Of a stretch of DNA of 64,000 nt, positions 1 to 7,932 are shown in pieces; the first letter of the stretch is position 1; each line of letters begins with the position of its first letter. The position numbers and the translations under genes are program-made. Source of the DNA: a virus. The notes beneath the pieces were generated by a model. That model was not told the origin of the DNA. It did no database searches and was given only the letters and a program-made list of their open reading frames with translations. The stretch lies in IMG/VR virus record IMGVR_UViG_3300008113_005797, positions 1 through 64,000 of that record. One strand, written 5' to 3'.

Positions 1-2180
1 TTGAACTGGTCAAACTCTTTTGCATCTTTTTTCTTTCCAATAATCTTGCGGACCTTATCAGCCTCTGCCCAAGTCATACCGCCCAAGTGTACGCATGCCT
101 GCATAACTTGCTCTTGATATATAATAACACCATATGTATTCTCGGTAAAAGGCTTCATAATTGTGTGCATATAATCTACAGCCTCATTGCCATTCTTACG
201 ATTGATGTAAGCAGCACCCACTGTATTCATGGCGCCAGGACGAACAAGAGCATTAGAAGCAGCAAGATCTTCAAATTTATCTACGCCCATTTTAATTAAA
301 AGGTTTGTGTATGGAGTTGCTTCTGCCTGGAATACGCCTTTTGTATACCCATCGTTTAGCATCTTGTAAACATTAACATCGTCCATTGCCATCTCAGAAA
401 GATTAATTGTCTTTCCGTGCCTATCCTTAATAGACTTTAATGTATCAGATATTACGGAAAGTGTCTTGAGGCCCAGCGCATCCAGCTTAATAAGGCCTAT
501 GTCTGCAACCGTATCCATATCGTATGCAACTACTGGAATTCGACCAGAAACTTTATCCTGTGCATCTTCACGAGATTCAACTGGCGCAAACTTTCTTAAA
601 TCATCTTTTGCAACAACGACACCAGCAGCATGAACTCCTACTGACCTGATTCTTCCACGAAGCCTATCCGCAAGCCAAACAACTTCTGGGTACCGCATTC
701 TAAATTCTTTTGTATTTGGAGAATCTATAAAGTCTTCAAATGTATCTACAGATTTTAGTGCACGATTAACCTCTTGCAGTGGAACCATAAATACACGAGC
801 AGCGTCTCTAACAACACCCTTGTCTTTAAAATAAGTGTATGTAGAAATAGAAGCAACGTGTTTAAACTTTTTCTTTAAATAATCTTTAACTTCTTTTCTA
901 CGACGGTCTTCAAAATCTGTATCGATATCTGGAAAGTCGTTTCGCTCTTCATTAATAAACCTAAAGAAAAGCAAATCATATTTAATGGGATCTACATCCG
1001 TAATTCCTAATGTATAACAAACTAAAGATCCAGCAGCCGATCCTCTGCCTGGGCCAACGGTAATATTATTTTCTTTAGCCCAATTAATCATGTCCCCAAC
1101 AACAAGAAAATACGAAGCAAAATTTTTCTTAGCAATAATGCCAAGCTCTTCGTTAAGCCTGTCTATATAAATAGGGTCTGAGGCCTTCTGTAGCCTCTCT
1201 AAGCCTCTTTCAGCCAACTTCCTTAGTCTTTCATCGGCATCCGTCTTTGGCACTGGCAGGAGGTCTAATCCTTGAGAAAACTCATAATCTCCAATCTTAT
1301 TGGCAATTTCCATTGTATTTTCGTATATGTCTTTACGTGATATTCCAGCCTTATTAAAGTCAGACTCAATCTCTGAGCGTGACTGTATAAACAAATTCAT
1401 GTCTTGAAATGAGATTCTACGATCAGGATAAAGATAGTTAAATCTATCTAACATGTCCTTCATGTTTCTAGACATATCAAAATCCATATCCTTGTCCGCT
1501 TTTGGAGATGTAGATAGAATTAGTAGTGCTTCTTCTAGGATTCTGTCTTCTTCTTTAGCAAAGTGAGCATCTCCTGTTGCTACCGCCTTAATGCCAAGCT
1601 CATCTGCAAGCTCCAATAGCTTTGAGTTTATTTCTTGCGGATTGTGAGATTGAACCTCCACATAAAAATCATCGTGAAAAGTTTTTTTAAAATCTTGAAG
1701 TATAAGCTTGGCTTCTGAAAATTCGCCTTTTTCGATGCACTTACTAATAAGTCCATTAAGGCATCCGCTAAGTACAATAATGCCTTCTGCATATTCTTTT
1801 AGTATCTCTCTATCAATACGTGGCTTATGGTAGAAGCCTTCGTTCCATGCAAGTTCTTGCAAAGTATTAATATTCTCCAACCCCTTTTTATTTTTCGCTA
1901 GTAAAATAATATGGTTATAGGCCTGAATAGACTTATCTGTTTTAGATGATCTATCAAACCTATCGGTTGGAGAAATATACGCCTCAACACCAAGAATTGG
2001 CTTAATGCCAGTTTCCTTTGCGGCAATTTGCATATCTCTGTGTGACGAGAGAGTACCATGGTCTGTAATTGCAATCGCAGTTTGCCCAGCATCTAACGCT
2101 GCTTGGCATAATTCTTTAGGTGAATTTAGTCCATCCATTAATGAATAGTAGGAGTGAACATGTAGGTGTGTAAAGCTCAT
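1..2180 (-). CDS. dnaE: DNA polymerase III alpha subunit (DnaE-type), C-terminal part cut by window edge
   Basis: Replicative DNA polymerase, family C. The protein begins MSFTHLHVHSYYSLMDG, which carries the HxH of the N-terminal PHP domain. Around residue 375 it has the PGRGSAAGS motif and around residue 418 the catalytic acidic motif PDIDTDF. About 726 residues lie in the window and the reading frame is open to position 1, so the C-terminal part (fingers end, OB fold) is outside. The ATG overlaps the stop of the preceding 71-aa gene (TAATG), so it is the last visible gene of the early operon. Family assignment is secure. That it replicates the phage genome is inference from the neighbouring helicase, primase and SSB. 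Confidence 0.96.
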   Translation of the reverse strand, partial: MSFTHLHVHSYYSLMDGLNSPKELCQAALDAGQTAIAITDHGTLSSHRDMQIAAKETGIKPILGVEAYISPTDRFDRSSKTDKSIQAYNHIILLAKNKKGLENINTLQELAWNEGFYHKPRIDREILKEYAEGIIVLSGCLNGLISKCIEKGEFSEAKLILQDFKKTFHDDFYVEVQSHNPQEINSKLLELADELGIKAVATGDAHFAKEEDRILEEALLILSTSPKADKDMDFDMSRNMKDMLDRFNYLYPDRRISFQDMNLFIQSRSEIESDFNKAGISRKDIYENTMEIANKIGDYEFSQGLDLLPVPKTDADERLRKLAERGLERLQKASDPIYIDRLNEELGIIAKKNFASYFLVVGDMINWAKENNITVGPGRGSAAGSLVCYTLGITDVDPIKYDLLFFRFINEERNDFPDIDTDFEDRRRKEVKDYLKKKFKHVASISTYTYFKDKGVVRDAARVFMVPLQEVNRALKSVDTFEDFIDSPNTKEFRMRYPEVVWLADRLRGRIRSVGVHAAGVVVAKDDLRKFAPVESREDAQDKVSGRIPVVAYDMDTVADIGLIKLDALGLKTLSVISDTLKSIKDRHGKTINLSEMAMDDVNVYKMLNDGYTKGVFQAEATPYTNLLIKMGVDKFEDLAASNALVRPGAMNTVGAAYINRKNGNEAVDYMHTIMKPFTENTYGVIIYQEQVMQACVHLGGMTWAEADKVRKIIGKKKDAKEFDQF

Positions 2181-2395
2181 TAATATCCGCCTAAGCATTC
2201 GTTTCGAGTATGATAAAGTCTAATCTTAGTCATTGTCTTTTTGTTTGGTGCATATAAATCTTCTTTACAGCATCCACATTTCATATGCCATTCTCTAGCA
2301 AAGAAATCGTATACTGCACCTATATAATTTTTATACTTATTTGAAACAAATGTCTCAAATGGATCTGGTATCTCTAAGTTAATCATTTCCGCCAT
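2180..2395 (-). CDS. Small Cys-rich protein of unknown function, 71 aa
   Basis: Unrecognised protein. It contains CGCC followed about 25 residues later by HTRNEC, which could bind one zinc ion. I place the start at MAEMINLE (ATG at 2393-2395), because a longer frame starting at 2431 would run into the tRNA. The ribosome site is weak (AGAAA). Its stop overlaps the dnaE start, so the two are probably co-translated. A role in replication is only suggested by position. Confidence 0.7.
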   Translation of the reverse strand: MAEMINLEIPDPFETFVSNKYKNYIGAVYDFFAREWHMKCGCCKEDLYAPNKKTMTKIRLYHTRNECLGGY

Positions 2396-2406
2396 TTTCT
2401 GTTTTG

Positions 2407-2479
2407 TACCAAAGGTGGGATTCGAACCCACGCTTTATAGATTTTAAGTCTACCGCCTCTACCGCTGGGCTACTCTGGT
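2407..2479 (-). tRNA. tRNA with anticodon UAA (Leu codon UUA), short variable arm
   Basis: A full cloverleaf folds on the minus strand. The acceptor stem is ACCAGAG/CTTTGGT, the D arm contains AGCGGTA, and the anticodon stem is GTAGA/TCTAT with loop CTTAAAA, giving anticodon TAA. The T arm is GTGGG-TTCGAAT-CCCAC and the discriminator base is A73. No CCA is encoded. The variable region is only 5 nt (AAAGC), giving a 73-nt class I tRNA, whereas bacterial tRNA-Leu normally has a long variable arm. The gene lies inside the early operon between the SSB and dnaE genes. The amino acid actually charged is therefore less certain than the anticodon. Confidence 0.93.
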
Positions 2480-2482
2480 AGA

Positions 2483-2504
2483 GTGGGGCGGATTCCCGCC
2501 CCAC
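2483..2504. other. Perfect GC-rich hairpin between SSB gene and tRNA
   Basis: GTGGGGCGG and CCGCCCCAC form a 9-bp perfect stem with an ATTC loop, 5 nt beyond the SSB stop codon and 3 nt from the tRNA 5' end. There is no T tract on either side, so it is not a classical terminator. It could mark an RNA-processing site or stabilise the mRNA end. Confidence 0.6.
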
Positions 2505-2509
2505 AACTA

Positions 2510-3181
2510 CTACCAGTCTAAATTACTACTAGTTGATGAAGACTCTTCTGCGTGAGTGCTATCTCCAGCAAAAAAGGACTCTTGCTCCGTATACGGCATA
2601 TCACGAACTGCGGTTGTCTCTAGATCAAAAAGCTCTAGAGCTGACGAGTCAAATGGAGTTTCGTCTTTTGCTAATGGAATTATTGTGTAGCTTGTATCTG
2701 TCTTAGTGCCAGAACGCTTTACACGCCACATTAAGTTTGTAATGCTCCCCATTTCACCAGCATATTCAATTAGGGTTGGTGTGATTGTCTTTCCACTTGA
2801 GCCCTGTGAAAGAATTGCAACGTATGGGTCTTCCTTGCCGTCATCTACAAGAACATTGATGTAAAGTCGTGAACGACCTTTCCATCCAGCCTTATAGTCT
2901 TTTCGGTGCTGCTCGCAACCATAACACTTGCCCTGATCGTCCATTGTACATAAGGCCTTGCGTCTGTAATCTTTTGGATTTGTATGCTCTACTGCAATAA
3001 ATCCAAGTCCAGATTTTTCGTTATATGTAGGTGAGTCTGGGTCTAGCTCCTGCAAGAAACGAATTTTAACGCTTTCTGCATCCTCTAGCTTTACCCAGCG
3101 TCCTTTTACGCCATCGCCACCGCTTGACTGCGGCTTATCCATAACCTTGTTAAGATCTTTTAAACCTTTTACTATTCCCAT
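2510..3181 (-). CDS. Single-stranded DNA-binding protein, T4 gp32-like
   Basis: A 223-aa protein that probably coats ssDNA at the replication fork. It has a candidate zinc site H66-x11-C78-x7-C86-x2-C89, close to the H64/C77/C87/C90 site of T4 gp32, inside a basic core (KDYRRK, HRKDYK). The C-terminus is acidic and Ser-rich and ends in NLDW, like the protein-interaction tails of SSBs. The start is supported by AGGAG a few bases upstream. It lies between the primase and the tRNA/polymerase genes, consistent with the role. Homology to gp32 is inferred from motif layout, not from an alignment. Confidence 0.88.
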   Translation of the reverse strand: MGIVKGLKDLNKVMDKPQSSGGDGVKGRWVKLEDAESVKIRFLQELDPDSPTYNEKSGLGFIAVEHTNPKDYRRKALCTMDDQGKCYGCEQHRKDYKAGWKGRSRLYINVLVDDGKEDPYVAILSQGSSGKTITPTLIEYAGEMGSITNLMWRVKRSGTKTDTSYTIIPLAKDETPFDSSALELFDLETTAVRDMPYTEQESFFAGDSTHAEESSSTSSNLDW

Positions 3182-3223
3182 ATATTTCTCCTTTGTAGTT
3201 GATGGTGTAAATCCATCTGTTTA

Positions 3224-4228
3224 TTATTTCTCATGGGTCCAAGATTGATACTCAATATTGGAAACTGCGTTCTTAATACAGGCTTTAATTTCCTCTTCGG
3301 TCATGTCGCCAGCATCTTTTGCATCATGTGGATATATCTTACCATATTCATAAGAAGCCCACAAGAGGTCTTTATTTTTTAATCTGGAGGCTATGCTGCT
3401 TGCAAGCTCACGACCAGCGTGATCAGAATCAGTCATTAGCGTTACCTTATTAAAATATCTATTTATCAGAGATACATTCTCTGTCGATATGTGGCCTCCT
3501 AAAGTTGCAATAACATTGGGGAACCCAGCTTGATGCACACGGATTGCATCAAAACTAGATTCCACAATAATAACGTTATCTCCTATTTTTTTAGCACGAT
3601 GAATATTAAACATAGTTTTACTTCTAGGCAGGTTGGTGCTATTTTTAAATTTCTTTTCTGATATAGATCTACCAACTAGTCCGACTGGCAATCCGTCTGG
3701 GCTATGGACTGGAACAGACACCATGTTTGTCGGGGAAGAGTATCCCAGCCAAAAATAATTTATGGACTCTTCATTGATCCCACGAGACTTAAAATACTCT
3801 CTTGCGCTTAGGTTTCCTGCTAAGTCTGCATGTAGTCTATCTAATATTTCTTGTGGGAATTCTTCAAATTCAGGCTTTTCTTCAAGAGCATCATTAAGAA
3901 GATCATCAAAATTTTCTAGTGTTTCTGCTTCTTTTGAGTAGACGTATCTCATTGCTTCAAAATCATTTTTATGTAAAACTTTTTTAACCAACTCAATTAT
4001 CGATCCAGTTTCGCCACACGAAGGATTAAAGCATAGCCACGCACCAGTCGTCTTACTGATACTGCAGCTTGCGCTATGTCTATTAGAATGAAATGGGCAG
4101 TAAAAAGATATCTCTATATCTGTCTCACCAGCAAACTGCAAGCCAAGGCTTTTTACGATTGCCTTTATATGCTGCTTAGAGTACTGCGTGGTATCAGCTT
4201 TCCTTGCGTAATTGCTTCGTGCTGCCAT
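3224..4228 (-). CDS. DNA primase, DnaG-type (CHC2 zinc finger plus TOPRIM)
   Basis: A 334-aa primase. The N-terminal zinc finger is C44-x2-H47 followed by C66-x4-C71. A central region is followed by a TOPRIM domain with VIIVESSFDAI (metal-binding Glu) and LMTDSDHAGRE (DxD). It lacks the long C-terminal helicase-interaction domain of cellular DnaG. I start it at MAARSN because AGGAAAGAAGAAGG lies directly upstream. A frame from 4279 would overlap the preceding gene further. It makes RNA primers for the phage fork together with the helicase just upstream. Confidence 0.94.
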   Translation of the reverse strand: MAARSNYARKADTTQYSKQHIKAIVKSLGLQFAGETDIEISFYCPFHSNRHSASCSISKTTGAWLCFNPSCGETGSIIELVKKVLHKNDFEAMRYVYSKEAETLENFDDLLNDALEEKPEFEEFPQEILDRLHADLAGNLSAREYFKSRGINEESINYFWLGYSSPTNMVSVPVHSPDGLPVGLVGRSISEKKFKNSTNLPRSKTMFNIHRAKKIGDNVIIVESSFDAIRVHQAGFPNVIATLGGHISTENVSLINRYFNKVTLMTDSDHAGRELASSIASRLKNKDLLWASYEYGKIYPHDAKDAGDMTEEEIKACIKNAVSNIEYQSWTHEK

Positions 4229-4455
4229 GCCTTCTTCTTTCCTACGTATGTTCCATAGAGTGTCATTAAAAACATCCATGTTGTGCCGTCAAATTCTACC
4301 GAAAAGTTGGTGTCTATGTCAAGTACCCTAAGATACCCTTTGTCTCTCATTTGATGGGTTAGCATGCTTTCGTATTGATGCTTTACCCTAACCATATCAG
4401 AGTCATCTAGAAATTCAACTTTAACTTGAAATCTTTTTATCGGTTTGTGATTCAT
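4165..4455 (-). CDS. Conserved-position hypothetical protein between helicase and primase, 96 aa
   Basis: Unrecognised 96-aa protein. It has a charged N-terminal half with a β-strand-like pattern (RFQVKVEFLDDSDMVRVKH) and a C-terminus rich in Lys. It overlaps the helicase end by 35 nt and the primase start by 64 nt, so it is translationally tied to both. I chose MNHKPIKR as start to reduce the overlap with the helicase. An accessory role at the primosome is possible but unproven. Confidence 0.68.
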   Translation of the reverse strand: MNHKPIKRFQVKVEFLDDSDMVRVKHQYESMLTHQMRDKGYLRVLDIDTNFSVEFDGTTWMFLMTLYGTYVGKKKAWQHEAITQGKLIPRSTLSSI

Positions 4456-5683
4456 TGTTTTGGAATGGATTCTCATAAATTTCTTTGACGATACCCCTGT
4501 TGATATCCCAGTCTAAGTATAAACCAAATTCATGCCCGTGCCTATTTTTTCGTGAAACGACCTCAATCATATTTGTTCCTGGGTATCTATGCACCGCCAT
4601 AGCCATATCTGCATCATACTCAATAGCTTTTGACCAGGCAACTTGTGACATCATTGGTGGATTGTCTTGATCAGATACATCGTCTGCAGTGGCTGCTGTG
4701 ATGTCAATGATAGGAATATTGTTAGATACCGCCAACATTTTAAATTCACGAGAAACGTTTCGATTTCTTTCAACTTCAGAATTACTTCTTTTATTGTCAT
4801 TAAATAATTGATGATAATCAAGAATAACTAAATCTGGTTTGTGCTGATCGATCTTACCCTGAATGGTGGCGGGAGTGACCTCAACATTTCCTTCGTTAGA
4901 AATAAGAATAAAGCTATTTTTATCTGCAAACTTTTTAGAGCTCCATGCTCTAAAGCTATCTATATTAATATCTCCTTTTGAGAAATCTGAGGCCTTAAAT
5001 AGTCCAGAGCCAAGCATTGTGTATATGCGGTCACGCATATTTTCTGGGGACATTTCAAGGGATACGATCATAGGCTTAAAGCCTTGTTCCCAAGCCTTGC
5101 AGGCCAAATATGATGTAAACCAGGTCTTACCACGCCCTGGCCAGCCGATAGCAACGATAAGGTGCCCTGGAGCCATACCTGTTGGGTATGCAAGATCTAT
5201 GGCCTCAAAACCAGTTTTAATGCCTGGAGAACCACCCATCTCGCTAGACCTTACCTTTAACAATTCCATATATCTAATTGCTGATTCTGAGTCTGTTACA
5301 TCTAGGTCTCTTACATTATTAGTAAATCTGCTAAGACCAGCCAATTGAGATTGCATGTTTTCAAGAACTCTAGATGCAGCATCTTCTTTAAGAGATGATC
5401 CTGCTCTAAGAATAATTGTTTTTAGTTTGTTTGATATAAACTCATTCTTAAGCGTATCTAAATAATATCCAGTCTGTCCCTTTACGTCTAGAGGCTCAAA
5501 GTCCTTAAACTTTTCTTGCAGGATTCCCGCCTCTGGAACAGCCTTAAATTTGTAATAATAAGCTTTTAGCCCGTCCCAAATATCTTTATGCGAAGTAAAT
5601 AGATCGTCTACATTGTCTGCAAGAAGTGTGCTTATGTCTTTATTTTTGCATACCGCCGAGATTAGCTCTGCTTCTGTATTCAT
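4421..5683 (-). CDS. Replicative DNA helicase, DnaB-type (RecA fold)
   Basis: A 420-aa helicase. Residues 1-120 form the DnaB-like N-terminal helical domain. The RecA core has Walker A GWPGRGKT at about 180-187 and Walker B LVILDYHQLF near 283. It also has the GIKTGFEAIDLAYPTG lead-in typical of the family and a SKAIEYDADMAMAVHR segment near the C-terminus. Start and stop overlap the neighbouring genes. It unwinds DNA as a hexameric ring ahead of the polymerase, and the adjacent primase completes a primosome. Confidence 0.95.
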   Translation of the reverse strand: MNTEAELISAVCKNKDISTLLADNVDDLFTSHKDIWDGLKAYYYKFKAVPEAGILQEKFKDFEPLDVKGQTGYYLDTLKNEFISNKLKTIILRAGSSLKEDAASRVLENMQSQLAGLSRFTNNVRDLDVTDSESAIRYMELLKVRSSEMGGSPGIKTGFEAIDLAYPTGMAPGHLIVAIGWPGRGKTWFTSYLACKAWEQGFKPMIVSLEMSPENMRDRIYTMLGSGLFKASDFSKGDINIDSFRAWSSKKFADKNSFILISNEGNVEVTPATIQGKIDQHKPDLVILDYHQLFNDNKRSNSEVERNRNVSREFKMLAVSNNIPIIDITAATADDVSDQDNPPMMSQVAWSKAIEYDADMAMAVHRYPGTNMIEVVSRKNRHGHEFGLYLDWDINRGIVKEIYENPFQNNESQTDKKISS

Positions 5684-6003
5684 TCTATTCCGCCTTGTTC
5701 TACCATCTTCTTCGTTTCTTCTAATAACAAACGACGCTTTTCTTTATCTTTTTCAATCTCTAATTTTAGCATATCCATTTTATCAAAATTATAAAAAAAG
5801 AACTGCAGTGGGTGTCCGTTTTTAGACAATCCAAAATAATATTCTAACAAATCTTTTGCACGGTCAAAACCAACACTATCAATTACATCCTGCATAGCCC
5901 ACTTTTCACGAAACTTGTTTATTGTAATTGTGCGTCCATATTTATCTTTGTATAAGTTTTGATACATTGTAAGTAAAATATAAGGCTCTCTGTTATTTGC
6001 CAC
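5680..6003 (-). CDS. Hypothetical protein upstream of the helicase, 107 aa
   Basis: Unrecognised. The sequence is predicted mostly α-helical, with aromatic clusters (FFFYNFDKMD) and a charged C-terminal helix (LEIEKDKEKRRLLLEETKK). Its stop overlaps the helicase start (ATGA type), so stoichiometric co-production is likely. Small helical proteins encoded directly before a replicative helicase are often loaders, but no loader motif is visible here, so this remains a guess. Confidence 0.7.
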   Translation of the reverse strand: MANNREPYILLTMYQNLYKDKYGRTITINKFREKWAMQDVIDSVGFDRAKDLLEYYFGLSKNGHPLQFFFYNFDKMDMLKLEIEKDKEKRRLLLEETKKMVEQGGIE

Positions 6004-6196
6004 GCTTCAACTCTTCCTCTACTTCTTCTGTTTTTTGAATTAGCTTGTTTTCAACAAAAGCATATACTCTTTCTGTGGCAGCATCAACAGTTTCTCCTTG
6101 ACGAACATCGTCTTCAATACCAACGCCTATTTTAATGCTTTCGTAATTTCCAAGGTTTCTTGTAAATGAAAGGTCTACCTTAACTCTTGTTGTCAC
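5993..6196 (-). CDS. Hypothetical acidic protein, 67 aa, GTG start
   Basis: Unrecognised small protein with a β-rich N-terminus (TTRVKVDLSFTRNLGNYESI) and a helical acidic tail (TEEVEEELKRGK). It starts with GTG at 6194-6196, which overlaps the stop of the 36-aa gene before it (GTGA), and it ends inside the next gene. The tight coupling argues that it is real. Confidence 0.65.
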   Translation of the reverse strand: MTTRVKVDLSFTRNLGNYESIKIGVGIEDDVRQGETVDAATERVYAFVENKLIQKTEEVEEELKRGK

Positions 6197-6303
6197 TTGT
6201 GCTCCTTTTTAATATGGTTAAACAATGTTATGTGTGCAAAATCAGATCTTACCTCAAGCTCTTTATTACATGTTGGGCAAATAACAATACGGCTACTTGC
6301 CAT
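6193..6303 (-). CDS. Miniature C2H2-like zinc-finger protein, 36 aa
   Basis: Short gene encoding a single finger: C9-x2-C12 (CPTC), then a basic and hydrophobic stretch and a terminal H-x4-H (NHIKKEH). The spacing resembles a classical C2H2 finger. The ATG at 6301-6303 lies inside the end of the preceding 45-aa gene, and the TGA overlaps the next GTG start. A nucleic-acid-binding function is inferred from the motif. Confidence 0.62.
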   Translation of the reverse strand: MASSRIVICPTCNKELEVRSDFAHITLFNHIKKEHK

Positions 6304-6430
6304 CAGACTCATCCTTAGAACTCTTTATTACCACTGGACCGTTTAACGAGTTCCAGTATGCAACCTCTTGCTCTCTTTTACGCTTCTTTTCTGCTCCAGA
6401 TTCAATCTTATACCAAGCATTAAATGTCAT
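6293..6430 (-). CDS. Hypothetical basic protein, 45 aa
   Basis: Unrecognised protein beginning MTFNAWYKIESG with a Lys/Arg-rich middle (AEKKRKREQE). The ATG overlaps the stop of the preceding HTH gene (TAATG), and its end overlaps the zinc-finger gene, so it fits the operon's packing. Support is positional only. Confidence 0.55.
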   Translation of the reverse strand: MTFNAWYKIESGAEKKRKREQEVAYWNSLNGPVVIKSSKDESDGK

Positions 6431-6915
6431 TATTCCGCCTTCCAAACTGGTACAAACTTGCCTTCTTCTGTCTTAGTATACAATACTAAATTGTTTTTGA
6501 GAAGAGCTTGCACCTCTGCTTTTGATGGAATTTCTTTTGAGTGTCCTGAATCTAATATATGTTGGTGTATGTCTAATATGTTTTTTTGGTTAAACATATA
6601 CTGTGACCAGTTTTCGCTGTCTGGCTGTCCTATTGGATATATCTTTTGAGGAGTGGCCACTTTTTCATTTAATATATATTCTTGTATAGTTACCCTATGC
6701 TTGTTTAGCATAGAAGCAACTTCTACAACAGTATATGCAGTTTCCATATTTTTTTTAACCTGGGAATATGAGTACATGACTCTTTTCTTCTCTGGGTAGC
6801 ACCAAGCAATTATTTCGTCTTTAGATCTTGATGATTTTAAAACTTTATGTATTTTATCGTTTAAGAAGAAATACCGTAAGCTTTTTGATTTGCCGTTTCT
6901 TTTAGCTCCAGCCAT
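6430..6915 (-). CDS. Helix-turn-helix DNA-binding protein (MerR/excisionase-like)
   Basis: A 161-aa protein with a basic N-terminus (KRNGKSKSLRYF). A central winged-HTH signature, TVVEVASMLNKHRVTIQEYI, is followed by KVATPQKIYPIGQ, like the recognition helix and wing of MerR/excisionase-type domains. The C-terminal third is unassigned. It may regulate early genes or act at the replication origin, and the sequence does not decide between these. The start overlaps the end of the preceding zinc-ribbon gene. Confidence 0.72.
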   Translation of the reverse strand: MAGAKRNGKSKSLRYFFLNDKIHKVLKSSRSKDEIIAWCYPEKKRVMYSYSQVKKNMETAYTVVEVASMLNKHRVTIQEYILNEKVATPQKIYPIGQPDSENWSQYMFNQKNILDIHQHILDSGHSKEIPSKAEVQALLKNNLVLYTKTEEGKFVPVWKAE

Positions 6916-7046
6916 TTTCCAAAACCACTCGTTTCTTTATTAACCATCCATCGCTTACCACACATAATGCAAAACAGCTCCATGTGCAGCTTTTGAGAAA
7001 AAACTCTGTCTACAAAAACTCTGCCTCTACATTTTCCGCACCACAT
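6861..7046 (-). CDS. Zinc-ribbon protein, 61 aa
   Basis: The two knuckles are CGKC near the N-terminus and CIMCGKRW about 20 residues later, a standard four-Cys zinc ribbon. The start overlaps the stop of the phosphoesterase gene (TAATG) and the end overlaps the HTH gene by 55 nt. Nucleic-acid or protein binding is likely, but the partner is unknown. Confidence 0.72.
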   Translation of the reverse strand: MWCGKCRGRVFVDRVFSQKLHMELFCIMCGKRWMVNKETSGFGKWLELKETANQKAYGISS

Positions 7047-7846
7047 TATAAGGTAAATGTCTTCCCGTCAACAACGCATGAATAATCAGGTGCAACATGA
7101 ATCATCTGAATATGCGGGTAGTCATTAACAATATGAGCAATGGCAAATCCTTTTTGCCAATCATGATGTTGCATATACTTCATTCCAGGACCCTTTTCAT
7201 CACACATGTGACCCAGTTCATATCCACGAAGAGTTTCTCCCTGACCTTCATTTCTTAGCTCATAAGTAACTAGGTGGGCTGCCAATCTGTGTGAGTGTCC
7301 ACGAATCAAAGACACCTGAAGGTCTTCCATGTCTTTACGAACAGATCCAGTTGCTGCAATTGAAATTCCATGGTGGACGTGGATGTCTCCAAATCTACGC
7401 TTAGGTAGTTCATTGTAATGAATGTACTCGTATCCCAGCGAGTCTAGTCCCCATAGCGCTTCTGGGGTTACTTCGTTAATATAATCTGGGAGCTTTGCAT
7501 CTACGTAATTAAAGATTCTAACGTCGTGATTTCCAAGAGCTGAAAATAGTTGTGCGTCTGGCAACATTTCTCTTGTCTTTGTATAAAAATCTCTTGCGCC
7601 TTTTGCTTCATGCCGCATCATAGGAACAATGAGATCACGACTATCGGTCTTGTGTAAATTTAAAAACTCTGCCGATCTTCCCTCAGTGTATTTACTATAG
7701 CAAGCTTGATCGTCTGTGTCGCCTAAGTAATCTACTACATCTGGCTTAAACCACTTCATTACCTTAAACCAAAGCGCAATCATCTTATCGTCTTGATACG
7801 GGAACTGCTGGTCGGATGACAGCATCCATTTTAAATCGTTACTCAT
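7046..7846 (-). CDS. Calcineurin-like metallophosphoesterase
   Basis: A 266-aa phosphoesterase and the first gene of the early operon. The metal-binding motifs occur in the usual order: SSDQQFP (D12, with Gln14 where most members have His), GDTDD near 42-46, GNHD near 113, HVHHG, and GHSHR. The family hydrolyses phosphomono- or diesters using two metals. Nuclease (SbcD/Mre11-like) or nucleotide-repair roles are both possible, and the sequence does not choose. The ribosome site AAGGGA stands 6 nt before the ATG. Confidence 0.85.
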   Translation of the reverse strand: MSNDLKWMLSSDQQFPYQDDKMIALWFKVMKWFKPDVVDYLGDTDDQACYSKYTEGRSAEFLNLHKTDSRDLIVPMMRHEAKGARDFYTKTREMLPDAQLFSALGNHDVRIFNYVDAKLPDYINEVTPEALWGLDSLGYEYIHYNELPKRRFGDIHVHHGISIAATGSVRKDMEDLQVSLIRGHSHRLAAHLVTYELRNEGQGETLRGYELGHMCDEKGPGMKYMQHHDWQKGFAIAHIVNDYPHIQMIHVAPDYSCVVDGKTFTL

Positions 7847-7860
7847 TGAATCCCTTAATA

Positions 7861-7888
7861 TATAAAAAAGTCACGTAGACGTGACTTT
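7861..7888 (-). terminator. Strong intrinsic terminator
   Basis: AAAGTCACGT-AG-ACGTGACTTT is a perfect 10-bp stem. Read on the minus strand it runs straight into TTTTTTATA. It lies between the last virion gene and the first early gene and should stop late transcription. It also lies downstream of the early promoter (see that entry). Confidence 0.88.
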
Positions 7889-7891
7889 GAT

Positions 7892-7928
7892 GTTACAGTA
7901 ATTGTAACATATTGATACATATTGTCAA
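7892..7928 (-). promoter_or_regulatory. Early promoter with -10 inside an inverted repeat
   Basis: On the minus strand, TTGACA (7923-7928), a 16-nt spacer and TACAAT (7901-7906) form a near-consensus σ70-type promoter facing the replication operon. The inverted repeat GTTACA-GTAAT-TGTAAC (7892-7908) covers the -10 and predicted start, as an operator would. The terminator hairpin begins a few bases after the predicted start. Confidence 0.7.
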
Positions 7929-7932
7929 TAGC

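Noticed and set aside
87-299. Plus-strand 70-aa frame
   Set aside because: Shadow of the DNA polymerase gene, whose minus-strand frame is open with clear family motifs.
2407-2479. Ochre-suppressor tRNA
   Set aside because: The loop CTTAAAA places TAA, not TTA, at positions 34-36, so it reads UUA (Leu), not the stop UAA.
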